A stretch of DNA of 64,000 bases from JANSWY01 sp965267245 (GCA_965267245.1 OZ253939.1:3348001-3412000), one strand, 5' to 3'. Positions 17,737 through 26,423 are shown, numbered from the stretch's first letter. Program-made: numbers and translations. Notes: generated from the sequence alone by a model not told the origin.

Positions 17737-20646
17737 TCAATTTCTTGAAACCAGGACATAAGCTCCCCAATCATAAGGATTGTTATCTTCTTCTTTGAAA
17801 GTGGCTCTTGCCTTAAAGAAGGCTTTTTGTGCATCTTCCACCTCCCGCAAGTTCTCATAGTATAGGTTCATAAACCTCCTGGCAGCCTGATCATTAATTT
17901 TAACTAAACTGATCAGGACATTATCGGCTCCTGCCACCAGAAAAGCCCTCTGTAACCCAAATACACCTTCACCATTTTTCACAGTTCCAAGTCCTGTTTC
18001 GCAAGCGGCAAGCACTACCACATTTGTTTCATCTAAAACAAGATTCATAGCTTCATATGCCGAGAGAATTCCATCCTCTGCATCCTCTGTGGTTTTCGTC
18101 AAAAATAACCCTGAACTATTTAATGGCTCTGAATGACTTGGATCGTCATCAAAATATCCGTGTGTTGCAATGTGCACTACACCTGGATTATTCAGGGCTT
18201 TAACTTTATCCTCGGTAGCTTCCACAAAATAATGACTTTCAGTCTTCCACCTCCGGATGTCAAGGAGTTTTGTAATGTCCTGGGCTTCCCTTTCTGCTCC
18301 AGGTAATTGTGCTAGTTTTTCTTCGATTTTCAGAGGTTCGAAATTAGGGTTCCCGAATATTTTAGCCTCTCTTATGAATTGTTTGGTTTCTTTTGCTAAA
18401 AAGTCCTTAGAGCTGGTAATATTCACAATATTGTATTTATCTGAGACGTATTCATCATTAGCCTCATCATAGAAAACCGACGGGTTTACTTTGTAGTAAA
18501 CACCATCAGGAGCAAGGTAGACTGTTTGTACTCCTTGTAGCTTTTCATCTACTGGCCTCCAGAAATTCTTGAAACTTTCTGAATCCTTTACACCAAATTT
18601 GAGGGAATTGGTATATCGGTTATATATTCTGTCAAAATCTATGTCCCTGGGCCAGTGAACAGGAAGTAAAATAGAATCTCTCTTCAAGATAAATGCTGCA
18701 TAGTTTGATTTATCTTCAAATCCCTGCTCAATTCCTTCTTTACTTATCTGGATCTTATACTTCCTGAATTGAATGATCTCTATTGCAGCGGAATTGTCTG
18801 GCAAGGCCGCACTAATACTCTCCCACTCATGATACTCAGACTTTTCCTGATCAGAAAACACTTTAAATTTTAGTGAAAGCTTCTTTTCCAAAGCGTCGGC
18901 CTCCTGCTCCATGGTTGAAATAGATGTTCCTGTAGCAACTCGCTCTTCCTCAGAGAGTAAATAAGCTTGTGCAAGTTTAAATTTTATATCACGCCATTCA
19001 TCATAAATACGTTGAATTGACTGATCATTACTATTTTGAATGAGTTTCCTCATTTTATCAGAAGCATAAAAAAGTATTCCCTTTGTATTGATAAAATGAT
19101 TCAATGCCAATTCAGCCCAATGTGTATCCAGAAATGATTCGGAAAATGCCAATGAACAAAATCTCTCTACGTTTGTCTTAGTCTCCTTGAAATATAATTG
19201 ACGCTGTTGACGTGTAAGCACTGGAAATATGCTTCTCATATGTTGTATTTCTTCCACTAATGCCTCATTGAAGACTTTTAGTGCTCCAACAGTATCACCT
19301 TCAATGAGATAATAGAGCCCCAAATCATTCATAGATTTCATATATAAGGGGTGACTTTTACCAAGTGTTTTCTCCCTAATGTCTTTAGAATCCCTCAATA
19401 GCCTACCAGCTAGAGAAACATTATCCAGTTGGATGTAGATCAGGGCTATATTGTTTAAAGTAGTAGCATACCGTGGGTGATTCAACCCGTATATGACTTT
19501 GTCCATGTCTAAGACACGCATATAAAGGTTAAGTGCTTCGCTCAAATCACCTAATCCTTTGAAAGTACTCGCCAGGTTATTGAGGCAGCTTGCATAATCC
19601 GGGTGCATGCTCCCAAATAACTGTTTAAATCCCTCGGCGCTTTCTTTGAAGTATTGTAGTGCTTTTTCAGTCTTCCCTTGCCGCATGTAAACAGCCGCAA
19701 GGTTATTCATCATATAAGGCCGGATGGTGTGTAATTTTTCAGTCATTCCCAGAGCTCTTTCCAGGTATTTCTCAGCGGAAGTAATATCATTTATCTTGTA
19801 ATAGAGCATTCCCAATCCGTTCAGAGTCTCCAGCATAAGAATGTCATCATCGGCGAAGTATTCTCCCTTTATTTCGAGGTTATGCAACAAAAAACTCTCT
19901 GAATCAGAGTATTCTCCTTGCTCGATCTTTAGTGTTGATAATCTATCTATCGCCTGCAAATATTGACTCTGACTGATTTGTTTGGCGCGCTCAACAGCAC
20001 CGGTAAGCTTCTCTTCGCTTGCGGTCAGGTCTCCAAAGTGCCGGAGAGTAGTACCGGTCTCGATCAAAATATCAACCATGATAGAATCTGCCACCTTAAT
20101 ATCTCCTCCAATGATCTCTGCCGCTGACAATGAAGTCAAACTTTCATTGAATTTACCAATACCCCTGAAGTAGATTCCTTTTCTAAACTGATGGAGGACA
20201 TTTTCAATACTCCTTGCACCATATTCTTTTTCAACAATTTTGTCTGCATATTTCAGGTAATCTCCGGCAATATCATATTCACCTTTCTCCGAGTGGAGTT
20301 CTGACAGGCTATAATAAATATCCAAGTAGTCAATAGAGATGGAGTCTTCCTTTGTTGTAGCCCCTTCAAGAGCCTTCTCAAAAGCATTTTGGGCCAGGGT
20401 TTGTTCCTTAACCCGCCATAAAGCGAGCCCTACATTATTGTAAATGGCCGTGATACCTATATCCAGGTTACATTCACCGGCTTCTAGTTTTTCTACAAGG
20501 CTTTGCCCATAAAAAACTGTCTTTTCTTTTTGCCTGTCTTTGAAGTATTCAACACTATCCAGGAGCTGAAGACAAGTTTGCCCCTGTGCTCCTGTATGAA
20601 GCACCAGTATAAGAAAGCCAGAAAGAATAACTGCAAAAATTCGCAT
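17737..20646 (-). CDS. Exported TPR-CHAT protease-like protein
   Basis: 969 residues. An N-terminal signal peptide (LHTGAQGQ) is followed by about a dozen tetratricopeptide repeats of the NB-ARC/kinesin light chain type (residues about 30-460; for example HPDYASCLNNLASTFKGLGD) and a C-terminal CHAT domain. The caspase-like dyad is visible: His in VVHIATHGYF (about 827) and Cys in VVVLAACETGLG (about 881), with the usual FLVAGADNVLISL after it. CHAT peptidases are clan CD proteases; some TPR-CHAT proteins act in gasdermin or CRISPR-linked immunity, but those are cytoplasmic. Substrate unknown. Its stop is two bases from that of the OmpA protein. Confidence 0.88.
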   Translation of the reverse strand: MRIFAVILSGFLILVLHTGAQGQTCLQLLDSVEYFKDRQKEKTVFYGQSLVEKLEAGECNLDIGITAIYNNVGLALWRVKEQTLAQNAFEKALEGATTKEDSISIDYLDIYYSLSELHSEKGEYDIAGDYLKYADKIVEKEYGARSIENVLHQFRKGIYFRGIGKFNESLTSLSAAEIIGGDIKVADSIMVDILIETGTTLRHFGDLTASEEKLTGAVERAKQISQSQYLQAIDRLSTLKIEQGEYSDSESFLLHNLEIKGEYFADDDILMLETLNGLGMLYYKINDITSAEKYLERALGMTEKLHTIRPYMMNNLAAVYMRQGKTEKALQYFKESAEGFKQLFGSMHPDYASCLNNLASTFKGLGDLSEALNLYMRVLDMDKVIYGLNHPRYATTLNNIALIYIQLDNVSLAGRLLRDSKDIREKTLGKSHPLYMKSMNDLGLYYLIEGDTVGALKVFNEALVEEIQHMRSIFPVLTRQQRQLYFKETKTNVERFCSLAFSESFLDTHWAELALNHFINTKGILFYASDKMRKLIQNSNDQSIQRIYDEWRDIKFKLAQAYLLSEEERVATGTSISTMEQEADALEKKLSLKFKVFSDQEKSEYHEWESISAALPDNSAAIEIIQFRKYKIQISKEGIEQGFEDKSNYAAFILKRDSILLPVHWPRDIDFDRIYNRYTNSLKFGVKDSESFKNFWRPVDEKLQGVQTVYLAPDGVYYKVNPSVFYDEANDEYVSDKYNIVNITSSKDFLAKETKQFIREAKIFGNPNFEPLKIEEKLAQLPGAEREAQDITKLLDIRRWKTESHYFVEATEDKVKALNNPGVVHIATHGYFDDDPSHSEPLNSSGLFLTKTTEDAEDGILSAYEAMNLVLDETNVVVLAACETGLGTVKNGEGVFGLQRAFLVAGADNVLISLVKINDQAARRFMNLYYENLREVEDAQKAFFKARATFKEEDNNPYDWGAYVLVSRN

Positions 20647-20727
20647 ATTGGATTTACCCTTTCTGTAAAAATAACCAGAAATTGCCCAAGTGTCCCCTGG
20701 GCTTATCTACAATTCATTAGAACTTAT

Positions 20728-22185
20728 CTAAAATTCGGCATTTCCTGGTGTACGAGGGAAAGGAATCACGTCTCTGATATTACCCATACCTGTCACGAAC
20801 TGAATCATTCTTTCAAAACCCAGTCCGAACCCACTGTGCGGGGCAGTACCAAACTTTCGTGTATCAAGATACCAATAGAGCTCATCAGTTGGTACATTCA
20901 TTTCTTTCATTCTAGCCACTAACTCATCATATCGTTCCTCTCTTTGTGAGCCACCGACGATTTCTCCGATACCCGGAAACAAAATATCCATGGCCGCTAC
21001 CGTCTTTCCATCCTCATTGTTTCGCATATAGAATGCTTTGATGTCTTTCGGATAATTGAAAAGAATAACCGGTTTCTTGAAGTGTTTTTCTACCAAATAA
21101 CGTTCATGTTCAGATTGCAGATCAGCACCCCAGCCTTCAATGAGATATGAAAATTTCTTTTTCTTGTTGGGTTTAGAGTTCCTAAGGATATCAATTCCTT
21201 CTGTATAGGAAATCCTAACGAATTCATTATCCCTGACAAATTCAAGACGCTCGATTAATGACAGTTCACTTCTCTCATTCTGAGGTTTAGTGCTTTCCTC
21301 ATCTTGTGCCCTTTTATTCAAAAACTCCAAATCATCCTGGCAATGCTCCAGCACATAGGTCACAAGGTATTTGAGCATTTCTTCTGCCAGATCCATGTTA
21401 TCATCCAGGTCATAAAAAGCCATCTCCGGCTCAATCATCCAGAATTCTGCAAGGTGCCTTGTAGTATTTGAATTCTCCGCTCTAAATGTGGGCCCAAATG
21501 TGTAAATCTCTGACAATGCCAAAGCGGCCAACTCACCTTCCAATTGACCCGATACCGTCAGGTTGGCCTCACGTTCAAAGAAATCCTGCTTGAAGTCAAT
21601 TTTTCCTTCATCTGTTTTTGGAGGGTTCAACAAATCCAGAGTGGTTACAGTAAAAGTTTCTCCTGCACCCTCGGCATCTGATCCTGTGATGATAGGTGTA
21701 TGGATATTATAAAATCCTTTGTCGTGAAAGAACTTATGAACCGCAAAAATCATGCTATGCCTTACTCTACTGATGGCACTGAATGTATTTGTTCTTACCC
21801 TGAGGTGAGCGATATCCCTTAAGAATTCAAGTGAGTGCTTTTTAGGCTGCAATGGAAACTCTTCAGGGTTTGCATCTCCTAATATATGTATTTGTGATGC
21901 TTCTATTTCTACAGCCTGACCAGATCCTTGTGACTCAACAAGCTTACCATCAACAGCAATACAAGCACCTGTCGTGCACCTTTTTAGAGTTCCTTCATCA
22001 ATTCTAGTTGGATCTGCTACTATCTGAATATTGTTGATAGTAGAACCATCGTTCAGCGCAATAAAAGCTACATTCTTATTTCCCCTTTTTGTTCTTATCC
22101 ATCCTTTTACCACTACCTCTTTTCCGGTTTCCCCGGATTTGAGAACATCCAGTATTCTGGTTCTTTTTAGTTTAGAATCACTCAT
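20728..22185 (-). CDS. asnS: Asparaginyl-tRNA synthetase
   Basis: Class IIb synthetase of 485 residues: OB-fold anticodon-binding domain at the N-terminus (KEVVVKGWIRTKRGNKNVAF) and the catalytic core with motif 2 (FRAENSNTTRHLAEFWMIEPEMAF) and motif 3 (GFGLGFERMIQFVTGMGNIR), ending in PFPRTPGNAEF, as in bacterial AsnS. The reading frame stays open upstream to 22296, but MSDSKLKRTRILDVL at 22185 is the natural start, since the added 37 residues look non-coding. It charges tRNA-Asn with asparagine. Divergent from rpoN. Confidence 0.95.
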   Translation of the reverse strand: MSDSKLKRTRILDVLKSGETGKEVVVKGWIRTKRGNKNVAFIALNDGSTINNIQIVADPTRIDEGTLKRCTTGACIAVDGKLVESQGSGQAVEIEASQIHILGDANPEEFPLQPKKHSLEFLRDIAHLRVRTNTFSAISRVRHSMIFAVHKFFHDKGFYNIHTPIITGSDAEGAGETFTVTTLDLLNPPKTDEGKIDFKQDFFEREANLTVSGQLEGELAALALSEIYTFGPTFRAENSNTTRHLAEFWMIEPEMAFYDLDDNMDLAEEMLKYLVTYVLEHCQDDLEFLNKRAQDEESTKPQNERSELSLIERLEFVRDNEFVRISYTEGIDILRNSKPNKKKKFSYLIEGWGADLQSEHERYLVEKHFKKPVILFNYPKDIKAFYMRNNEDGKTVAAMDILFPGIGEIVGGSQREERYDELVARMKEMNVPTDELYWYLDTRKFGTAPHSGFGLGFERMIQFVTGMGNIRDVIPFPRTPGNAEF

Positions 22186-22314
22186 AAGATAAAAATTTGC
22201 AACCTTATTGGCTTTAATGTGTATATTAATATTTGCCCAACAAACATCATTGGCTGAACAGGTCGCAAAAAAACGATATTTTGGGCTTTTTATCAAAGAA
22301 TGAAGGATTTATCA

Positions 22315-22322
22315 TAAATTTG
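22315..22322 (+). promoter_or_regulatory. -7 element (TAAATTTG) of rpoN
   Basis: TAAATTTG matches the TAnnTTTG consensus and would start transcription near 22329, twelve to thirteen bases before the rpoN ATG at 22342. No clear -33 TTTG was found at the expected spacing. Confidence 0.5.
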
Positions 22323-22341
22323 GATCGATCTAAATTTTTCA

Positions 22342-23784
22342 ATGCAAAAGCTTACATTAAGTCAAACTCTTAGTCAAAAATTATCACCTCAGCAGATTCA
22401 ATTCATTAAACTGCTGCAGGTTCCTACTGCCGAGTTAGAAACTCGTGTCGAGGAAGAGTTGGAGGTCAATCCCGCACTGGAAGAAGGAAAAGAGGACTCA
22501 TCAGATGATTTAACAGACGATTACGAAGATTCGTCAAATGATAGTCAGGATGAATTAGATATCAATGACTACCTTCAAGACGATGATTATTCCGGATACA
22601 AAATGCAGGGAGATGGTCGTAATCCTGATGATGATGACAAGGAAATGCCCATATCTGCCGGGTCCAGTTTGCATGAAAGTCTGATCAATCAGCTTGGGTA
22701 TGTGAAGCTAGATGAGAGAGAAACCATCATTGGCAAACAACTTATTGGTAGCATTGAATCGGATGGATACATCAGAAGAGAATTAGAAGCTATAGTCAAT
22801 GATCTCGCATTCGCTCAAAACGTAGAAACAGATGTAGAAGAATTAGAAAACATTCTCTATAAGATACAAACATTTGACCCTCCGGGAATTGCGGCCAGGG
22901 ACCTTAAAGAATGCCTGATACTTCAATTAGAGAGAAGAGCGGAAACGTACGACAACTTATTAGCCATTCAGATCCTGGAAAATTGTTTTGATGAGTTCAC
23001 CAAGAAGCATTATGACAAGATCATGAAAAAACTTGGTATCGATGATGATGAGGACCTTAGAGAAGCTGTTCAGGTCATTACCAAGCTAAACCCTAAACCA
23101 GGAGGAATAGGAGATTCAATAGTCAGGACACAATACCTCATCCCAGATTTTATCCTGACAAACAATAATGGCAAGTTAGAATTGCAACTCAATAGCCGAA
23201 ATGCACCGGAACTGAGAATCAGCCGGTCATATTCTGACATGCTGGATTCTTATCAGAAATCTGATAAAAAAGATAAGAAACTAAAAGAAACTGTCAGCTT
23301 CGTAAAACAAAAACTGGATGCTGCCAAATGGTTCATTGATGCAATTAAACAACGCCAACATACCTTGTTGAATACCATGAATGCCATCATTGAATTCCAG
23401 TATGATTATTTTCAGGAGGGCGATGAAAGCAAGTTAAGACCCATGATCCTAAAGGACATTGCTGAAAAAATCAATATGGACATTTCCACCGTATCCAGGG
23501 TGGCCAACAGCAAATCCATTCAAACAGAGTTTGGCATTTTTCCATTAAAATATTTCTTCAGTGAAGGAATTGCCACAGATTCGGGTGAAGATGTGAGTAG
23601 CAGAGAGGTTAAAAACAAGTTGAAAGAGGTGATTGACGGTGAAGACAAGCGCAAACCACTTTCAGATGACAAACTGGAAAAAATCCTTAAAGAGCACGGC
23701 TATAATATTGCAAGAAGAACAGTAGCCAAATACCGTGAACAATTGGGTATACCGGTAGCCCGCTTAAGAAAAGAATTACTGTGA
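22342..23784 (+). CDS. rpoN: RNA polymerase sigma-54 factor
   Basis: 480 residues with the three RpoN regions: a Gln/Leu-rich activator-interacting region I (LTLSQTLSQKLSPQQIQFIKLL), an acidic region II (about 40-95), and region III with the core-binding domain, the HTH (DISTVSRVANSKSI) and the RpoN box ARRTVAKYREQLGIP (about 457-471) that reads the -24 element. Sigma-54 needs an AAA+ enhancer-binding protein to open promoters; none lies in this window. A candidate sigma-54 promoter is at 32741-32756. The stop overlaps the next start by four bases (GTGA). Confidence 0.95.
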   Translation: MQKLTLSQTLSQKLSPQQIQFIKLLQVPTAELETRVEEELEVNPALEEGKEDSSDDLTDDYEDSSNDSQDELDINDYLQDDDYSGYKMQGDGRNPDDDDKEMPISAGSSLHESLINQLGYVKLDERETIIGKQLIGSIESDGYIRRELEAIVNDLAFAQNVETDVEELENILYKIQTFDPPGIAARDLKECLILQLERRAETYDNLLAIQILENCFDEFTKKHYDKIMKKLGIDDDEDLREAVQVITKLNPKPGGIGDSIVRTQYLIPDFILTNNNGKLELQLNSRNAPELRISRSYSDMLDSYQKSDKKDKKLKETVSFVKQKLDAAKWFIDAIKQRQHTLLNTMNAIIEFQYDYFQEGDESKLRPMILKDIAEKINMDISTVSRVANSKSIQTEFGIFPLKYFFSEGIATDSGEDVSSREVKNKLKEVIDGEDKRKPLSDDKLEKILKEHGYNIARRTVAKYREQLGIPVARLRKELL

Positions 23785-24401
23785 ACAATATATTAATGAA
23801 GCTGATCTCAGCTGTTTTTCATCCCCTTCTGATTCCAACTTATCTTTTTGGGGTATTCATTTGGTTCCAACCGTCTATTCTTGCTCCGTACAGCAGCAAA
23901 TCATACCTTTATTTATGGTCGCTGGTCGCTGTTACTACATTTATTATTCCAGTGATCAGTATTTCATTTCTAAAACTGACTAAAAACATTCCTGATTTTA
24001 AGCTTGAAAGAAGAGAGGATCGTTTTTTACCATTTACATTCATTACTTTTTTTTATGCGGTAACTACCTATATGTTCATTACAAAGATTAATGTAGGTAA
24101 AGAACTGGCCATGATCATGATTATAACCACGGTGTTAATTGCGGCACTTACCGTTATTACGACCAAATACAAAATCAGTATTCACAGTGCGGGAATTTGG
24201 GGAGCCGTAGGAATATTAATGGCGCTCTCACTCGTCCTTTACAAAAATGGATTGACTAAACCAATGGCAGTAGCGATTGCGTTGGCAGGATTAGTGAATT
24301 CCGCTCGTTTAGGCTTGAATGTTCATTCCCCCAGGCAAGTATTGCTCGGCTCCATCCTGGGGTTCACTCTTTGCTTTTTGGGTGTTCTCCTACTAATCTA
24401 A
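23781..24401 (+). CDS. PAP2-like integral membrane protein
   Basis: 206 residues with about six membrane helices, GTG start overlapping the rpoN stop. KLERREDRFLP, SIHSAGIWGAVG and SARLGLNVHSPRQVLLGSILGF line up in order with the three phosphatase motifs of the PAP2 superfamily (KxxxxxxRP, PSGH, SRxxxxxHxxxD), but SGH is IHSAG and the last Asp is missing. It may be a lipid phosphatase relative with altered chemistry or an inactive form. Coupling to rpoN suggests joint expression, not shared function. Its stop overlaps that of the convergent barrel gene by four bases. Confidence 0.6.
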   Translation: MNNILMKLISAVFHPLLIPTYLFGVFIWFQPSILAPYSSKSYLYLWSLVAVTTFIIPVISISFLKLTKNIPDFKLERREDRFLPFTFITFFYAVTTYMFITKINVGKELAMIMIITTVLIAALTVITTKYKISIHSAGIWGAVGILMALSLVLYKNGLTKPMAVAIALAGLVNSARLGLNVHSPRQVLLGSILGFTLCFLGVLLLI

Positions 24402-25084
24402 AACCCGTTTATGGCTATCCCAACGGTAAAAGGAGTGGCTTTTATATCATTTGGACCAAGTCCCGGATCAAATAGCTCTGTGAAATACATGCGATAGAAA
24501 GCATTAATACCCTTACTACCAATTCTTCCAATCACACCAGCCCTAATTGGGTTCAGATTAAAGTCATTTCTTTCTTTAGTAAGAAAGTTATCCTCTGCAG
24601 TATCTTCATATTTAACTTTGGTATGAGATTCAAATCTTACACCAAGCGATCCTCCTAAACCAATGAAGAAACCAGATCCATCTTTACTTCTGAAAGGATA
24701 AATCCTGAATTCCAAAGGCACCTCCAGGTAATTTACTGCAAGCTTGGTTTTCTTTATGGAACCTAAAGAACTGATGCTGTCAAACATGACATTACCTTCA
24801 CTATCGAATCCTAGGGTAACGTCCTCCTCAAATCCGAATTTTTCTAATCCAAAACCAACTCCGGGGTATATTGATAGAAAATCTCCTGCTCCAATTCTCT
24901 TGGTATAGTATATCCCCCAGGAATTTGAACCAATGAGGTTTGTTTTTAAGTCTCCAGCAGAAGAAAGTGAGTTAAAACCAAAGTTCACTACCAGATCTCC
25001 AGGCAAATCAGGCCTGCCTTCATCCTGAGCAATAGTTTGTGCTGCCACCAGAATTCCTAAAACCAACAAAAATACCTTACGCAT
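24398..25084 (-). CDS. Outer-membrane beta-barrel protein, PorT-like
   Basis: 228 residues from the ATG at 25084 (MRKVFLLVLGILVAAQTIAQ, a clean signal peptide); another in-frame ATG is at 25090 and the frame stays open to 25129. The mature part has alternating strands such as SLGVRFESHTKVKYE and a C-terminal strand TPFTVGIAINGF, as in small porin-like barrels of the PorT/OMP_b-brl_2 type in Bacteroidota. Function unknown. Upstream is the region leading to the tRNA array on the other strand. Confidence 0.7.
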   Translation of the reverse strand: MRKVFLLVLGILVAAQTIAQDEGRPDLPGDLVVNFGFNSLSSAGDLKTNLIGSNSWGIYYTKRIGAGDFLSIYPGVGFGLEKFGFEEDVTLGFDSEGNVMFDSISSLGSIKKTKLAVNYLEVPLEFRIYPFRSKDGSGFFIGLGGSLGVRFESHTKVKYEDTAEDNFLTKERNDFNLNPIRAGVIGRIGSKGINAFYRMYFTELFDPGLGPNDIKATPFTVGIAINGF

Positions 25085-25170
25085 GTCCATTCCAAATTTT
25101 AAGGTGGCAAAGATAGCCGAATTATTCATTGCACTAAAAGATTATACTTTTTTTAGATTGTCATTATGTA

Positions 25171-25192
25171 TAGATTTGCGTCTCAATTGAGA
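25171..25192 (+). promoter_or_regulatory. Candidate promoter of the tRNA array with palindrome
   Basis: TAGATTTG (25171-25178) fits the TAnnTTTG -7 element and faces the tRNA-like array, which begins 87 bases downstream. It is followed at once by the perfect 12-base palindrome TCTCAATTGAGA (25181-25192), which would overlap the start of transcription. There is no other evident promoter before the tRNA. Confidence 0.4.
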
Positions 25193-25264
25193 TCGCTCAA
25201 TCAAAACAATGCTAAAACAACGCATTAAGTTGTTTTAAGTTGTTTCAAAAAAATGAAAGTGACT

Positions 25265-25858
25265 GGCCCTGTAGCTCAACTGAATAGAGCATCCCGCCGA
25301 TAGGGCGGGAAGGTTTTAGAAGTTTGAAGCCTAACAGGGGTCGGTAAGAAATAAAAAGTGACTGGCCCCGTAGCTCAACTGAATAGAGCATCCCGCCGAT
25401 AAGGCGGGAAGGTTTTAGAAGTTTGAAGCCTAACAGGGGTCGGAAAGAAATAAAAAGTGACTGGCCCTGTAGCTCAACTGAATAGAGCATCCCGCCGATA
25501 GGGCGGGAAGGTTTTAGAAGCTTGAAGCCTAACAGGGGTCGGTAAGAAATAAAAAGTGACTGGCCCTGTAGCTCAACTGAATAGAGCATCCCGCCGATAA
25601 GGCGGGAAGGTTTTAGAAGTTTGAAGCCTAACAGGGGTCGGTAAGAAATAAAAAGTGACTGGCCCTGTAGCTCAACTGAATAGAGCATCCCGCCGATAAG
25701 GCGGGAAGGTTTTAGAAGTTTGAAGCCTAACAGGGGTCGGAAAGAAATAAAAAGTGACTGGCCCTGTAGCTCAACTGAATAGAGCATCCCGCCGATAGGG
25801 CGGGAAGGTTTTAGAAGTTTGAAGCCTAACAGGGGTCGGAAAGAAATAAAAAGTGACT
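25265..25858 (+). repeat. Six tandem 99-bp tRNA-Arg-derived repeats
   Basis: Six head-to-tail units start at 25265, 25364, 25463, 25562, 25661 and 25760, exactly 99 bases apart; the intact tRNA-Arg starts at 25859 in the same register. Each keeps the tRNA's 5' acceptor strand, D arm (GCTC/GAGC) and part of the T arm. The 17-base anticodon arm is replaced by TCCCGCCGATARGGCGGGA, a 7-bp GC stem with a five-base loop, so no anticodon is displayed. The T stem is lengthened (TTAGAAG before TTTGAAG) and the 3' acceptor has an extra G (CAGGGGTC). Units differ at only four places. They are tRNA pseudogenes or tRNA-like RNAs; they cannot decode. Confidence 0.9.
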
Positions 25859-25932
25859 GGCCCTGTAGCTCAACTGAATAGAGCATCAGATTACGGCTCT
25901 GAAGGTTTTAGGTTTGAATCCTAACAGGGTCA
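25859..25932 (+). tRNA. tRNA-Arg (anticodon ACG)
   Basis: A 74-base cloverleaf folds fully: acceptor GGCCCTG with CAGGGTC (one G-U), D stem GCTC/GAGC, anticodon stem TCAGA/TCTGA with loop TTACGGC, so anticodon ACG (Arg, CGU and, after A-to-I editing by TadA, CGC), T stem TTAGG/CCTAA with loop TTTGAAT, discriminator A. CCA is not encoded. The flanks AAAAAGTGAC just before and GTCACTTTTT at the end are complementary and could extend the acceptor stem. It terminates the 99-bp array and precedes a GIY-YIG ORF. Confidence 0.95.
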
Positions 25933-26064
25933 CTTTTTTATATCACTATCACTTTTTTTCAACCATTTAATAATGACTGTCTACATCTTATATTCGGAGA
26001 TCCTATCCAAATTCTATATTGGACAAACTGCTGATCTTGAGGAAAGAATCAGAAGACACAATAA
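25911..26064 (+). repeat. Direct repeat, copy A (tRNA 3' end + GIY-YIG 5' part)
   Basis: This 154-base segment recurs at 26270-26423 with a single mismatch (T at 26001, C at 26360), an offset of 359 bases. It contains the T loop and 3' end of the tRNA, the 40-base spacer and the first 30 codons of the GIY-YIG gene. It marks a tandem duplication of a tRNA-GIY-YIG unit. Confidence 0.95.
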
Positions 26065-26209
26065 CGGTCTTGCTGGCTTTACCAAAAAAGGTATTCCCTG
26101 GGACCTGATCTGGTCGCTTGAGGTGGAATCAAGAACAGAGGCCCTAAAACTAGAAAGAAAAATAAAAAAACGTGGTGCTAAAAGGTTCTTGCAAGACATG
26201 GCCCTGTAG
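25973..26209 (+). CDS. Small GIY-YIG nuclease, ending inside a tRNA copy
   Basis: 78 residues: VYILYSE (3-9) and KFYIGQT (13-19) are the two halves of the GIY-YIG motif, R25 and the LERKIKK segment (60-66) hold the expected Arg and Glu. This is the short UPF0213/YhbQ-type form without a DNA-binding domain. The last codons ATG GCC CTG TAG come from the first bases of the next tRNA copy (GGCCCTGTAG, from 26200), so the protein ends M-A-L using a stop codon within the tRNA sequence. Located 40 bases after a functional tRNA-Arg and repeated in truncated form downstream. It behaves like part of a tRNA-linked duplicating unit; nuclease activity is inferred. Confidence 0.85.
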   Translation: MTVYILYSEILSKFYIGQTADLEERIRRHNNGLAGFTKKGIPWDLIWSLEVESRTEALKLERKIKKRGAKRFLQDMAL

Positions 26210-26291
26210 CTCAACTGAATAGAGCATCCCGCCGATAAGGCGGGAAGGTTTTAGACGGTCCGCCGCTGCGGTTTGAATCCTAACAGGGTCA
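26200..26291 (+). pseudogene. Interrupted tRNA-Arg copy (eighth unit)
   Basis: Begins GGCCCTGTAGCTC like the tRNA and ends with a normal 3' half (TTTGAATCC, CAGGGTCA), but carries two changes. The anticodon arm is the palindromic TCCCGCCGATAAGGCGGGA (26227-26245) seen in the array, and a 16-base insert, ACGGTCCGCCGCTGCG, splits the T stem (about 26255-26270). The acceptor stem is intact, unlike in the six array units. It cannot act as a normal tRNA; it overlaps the last ten bases of the GIY-YIG gene. Confidence 0.85.
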
Positions 26292-26423
26292 CTTTTTTAT
26301 ATCACTATCACTTTTTTTCAACCATTTAATAATGACTGTCTACATCTTATATTCGGAGACCCTATCCAAATTCTATATTGGACAAACTGCTGATCTTGAG
26401 GAAAGAATCAGAAGACACAATAA
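26270..26423 (+). repeat. Direct repeat, copy B
   Basis: Second copy of the 154-base segment described at 25911-26064. Identity stops abruptly at 26423/26424, right after codon 30 of the GIY-YIG frame, where the sequence changes to DNA leading to the next operon. This marks one edge of the duplication or of a deletion. Confidence 0.95.

Noticed and set aside
25265..25858. CRISPR array
   Set aside because: Repeats are contiguous 99-bp units with no unique spacers and no cas genes; each unit aligns to tRNA-Arg.
25245..25886. 213-codon minus-strand ORF with 33-residue repeats
   Set aside because: It is the reverse of the 99-bp tRNA-like array; 99 is divisible by three, so any open frame repeats. 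No start signal and no sense as a protein.
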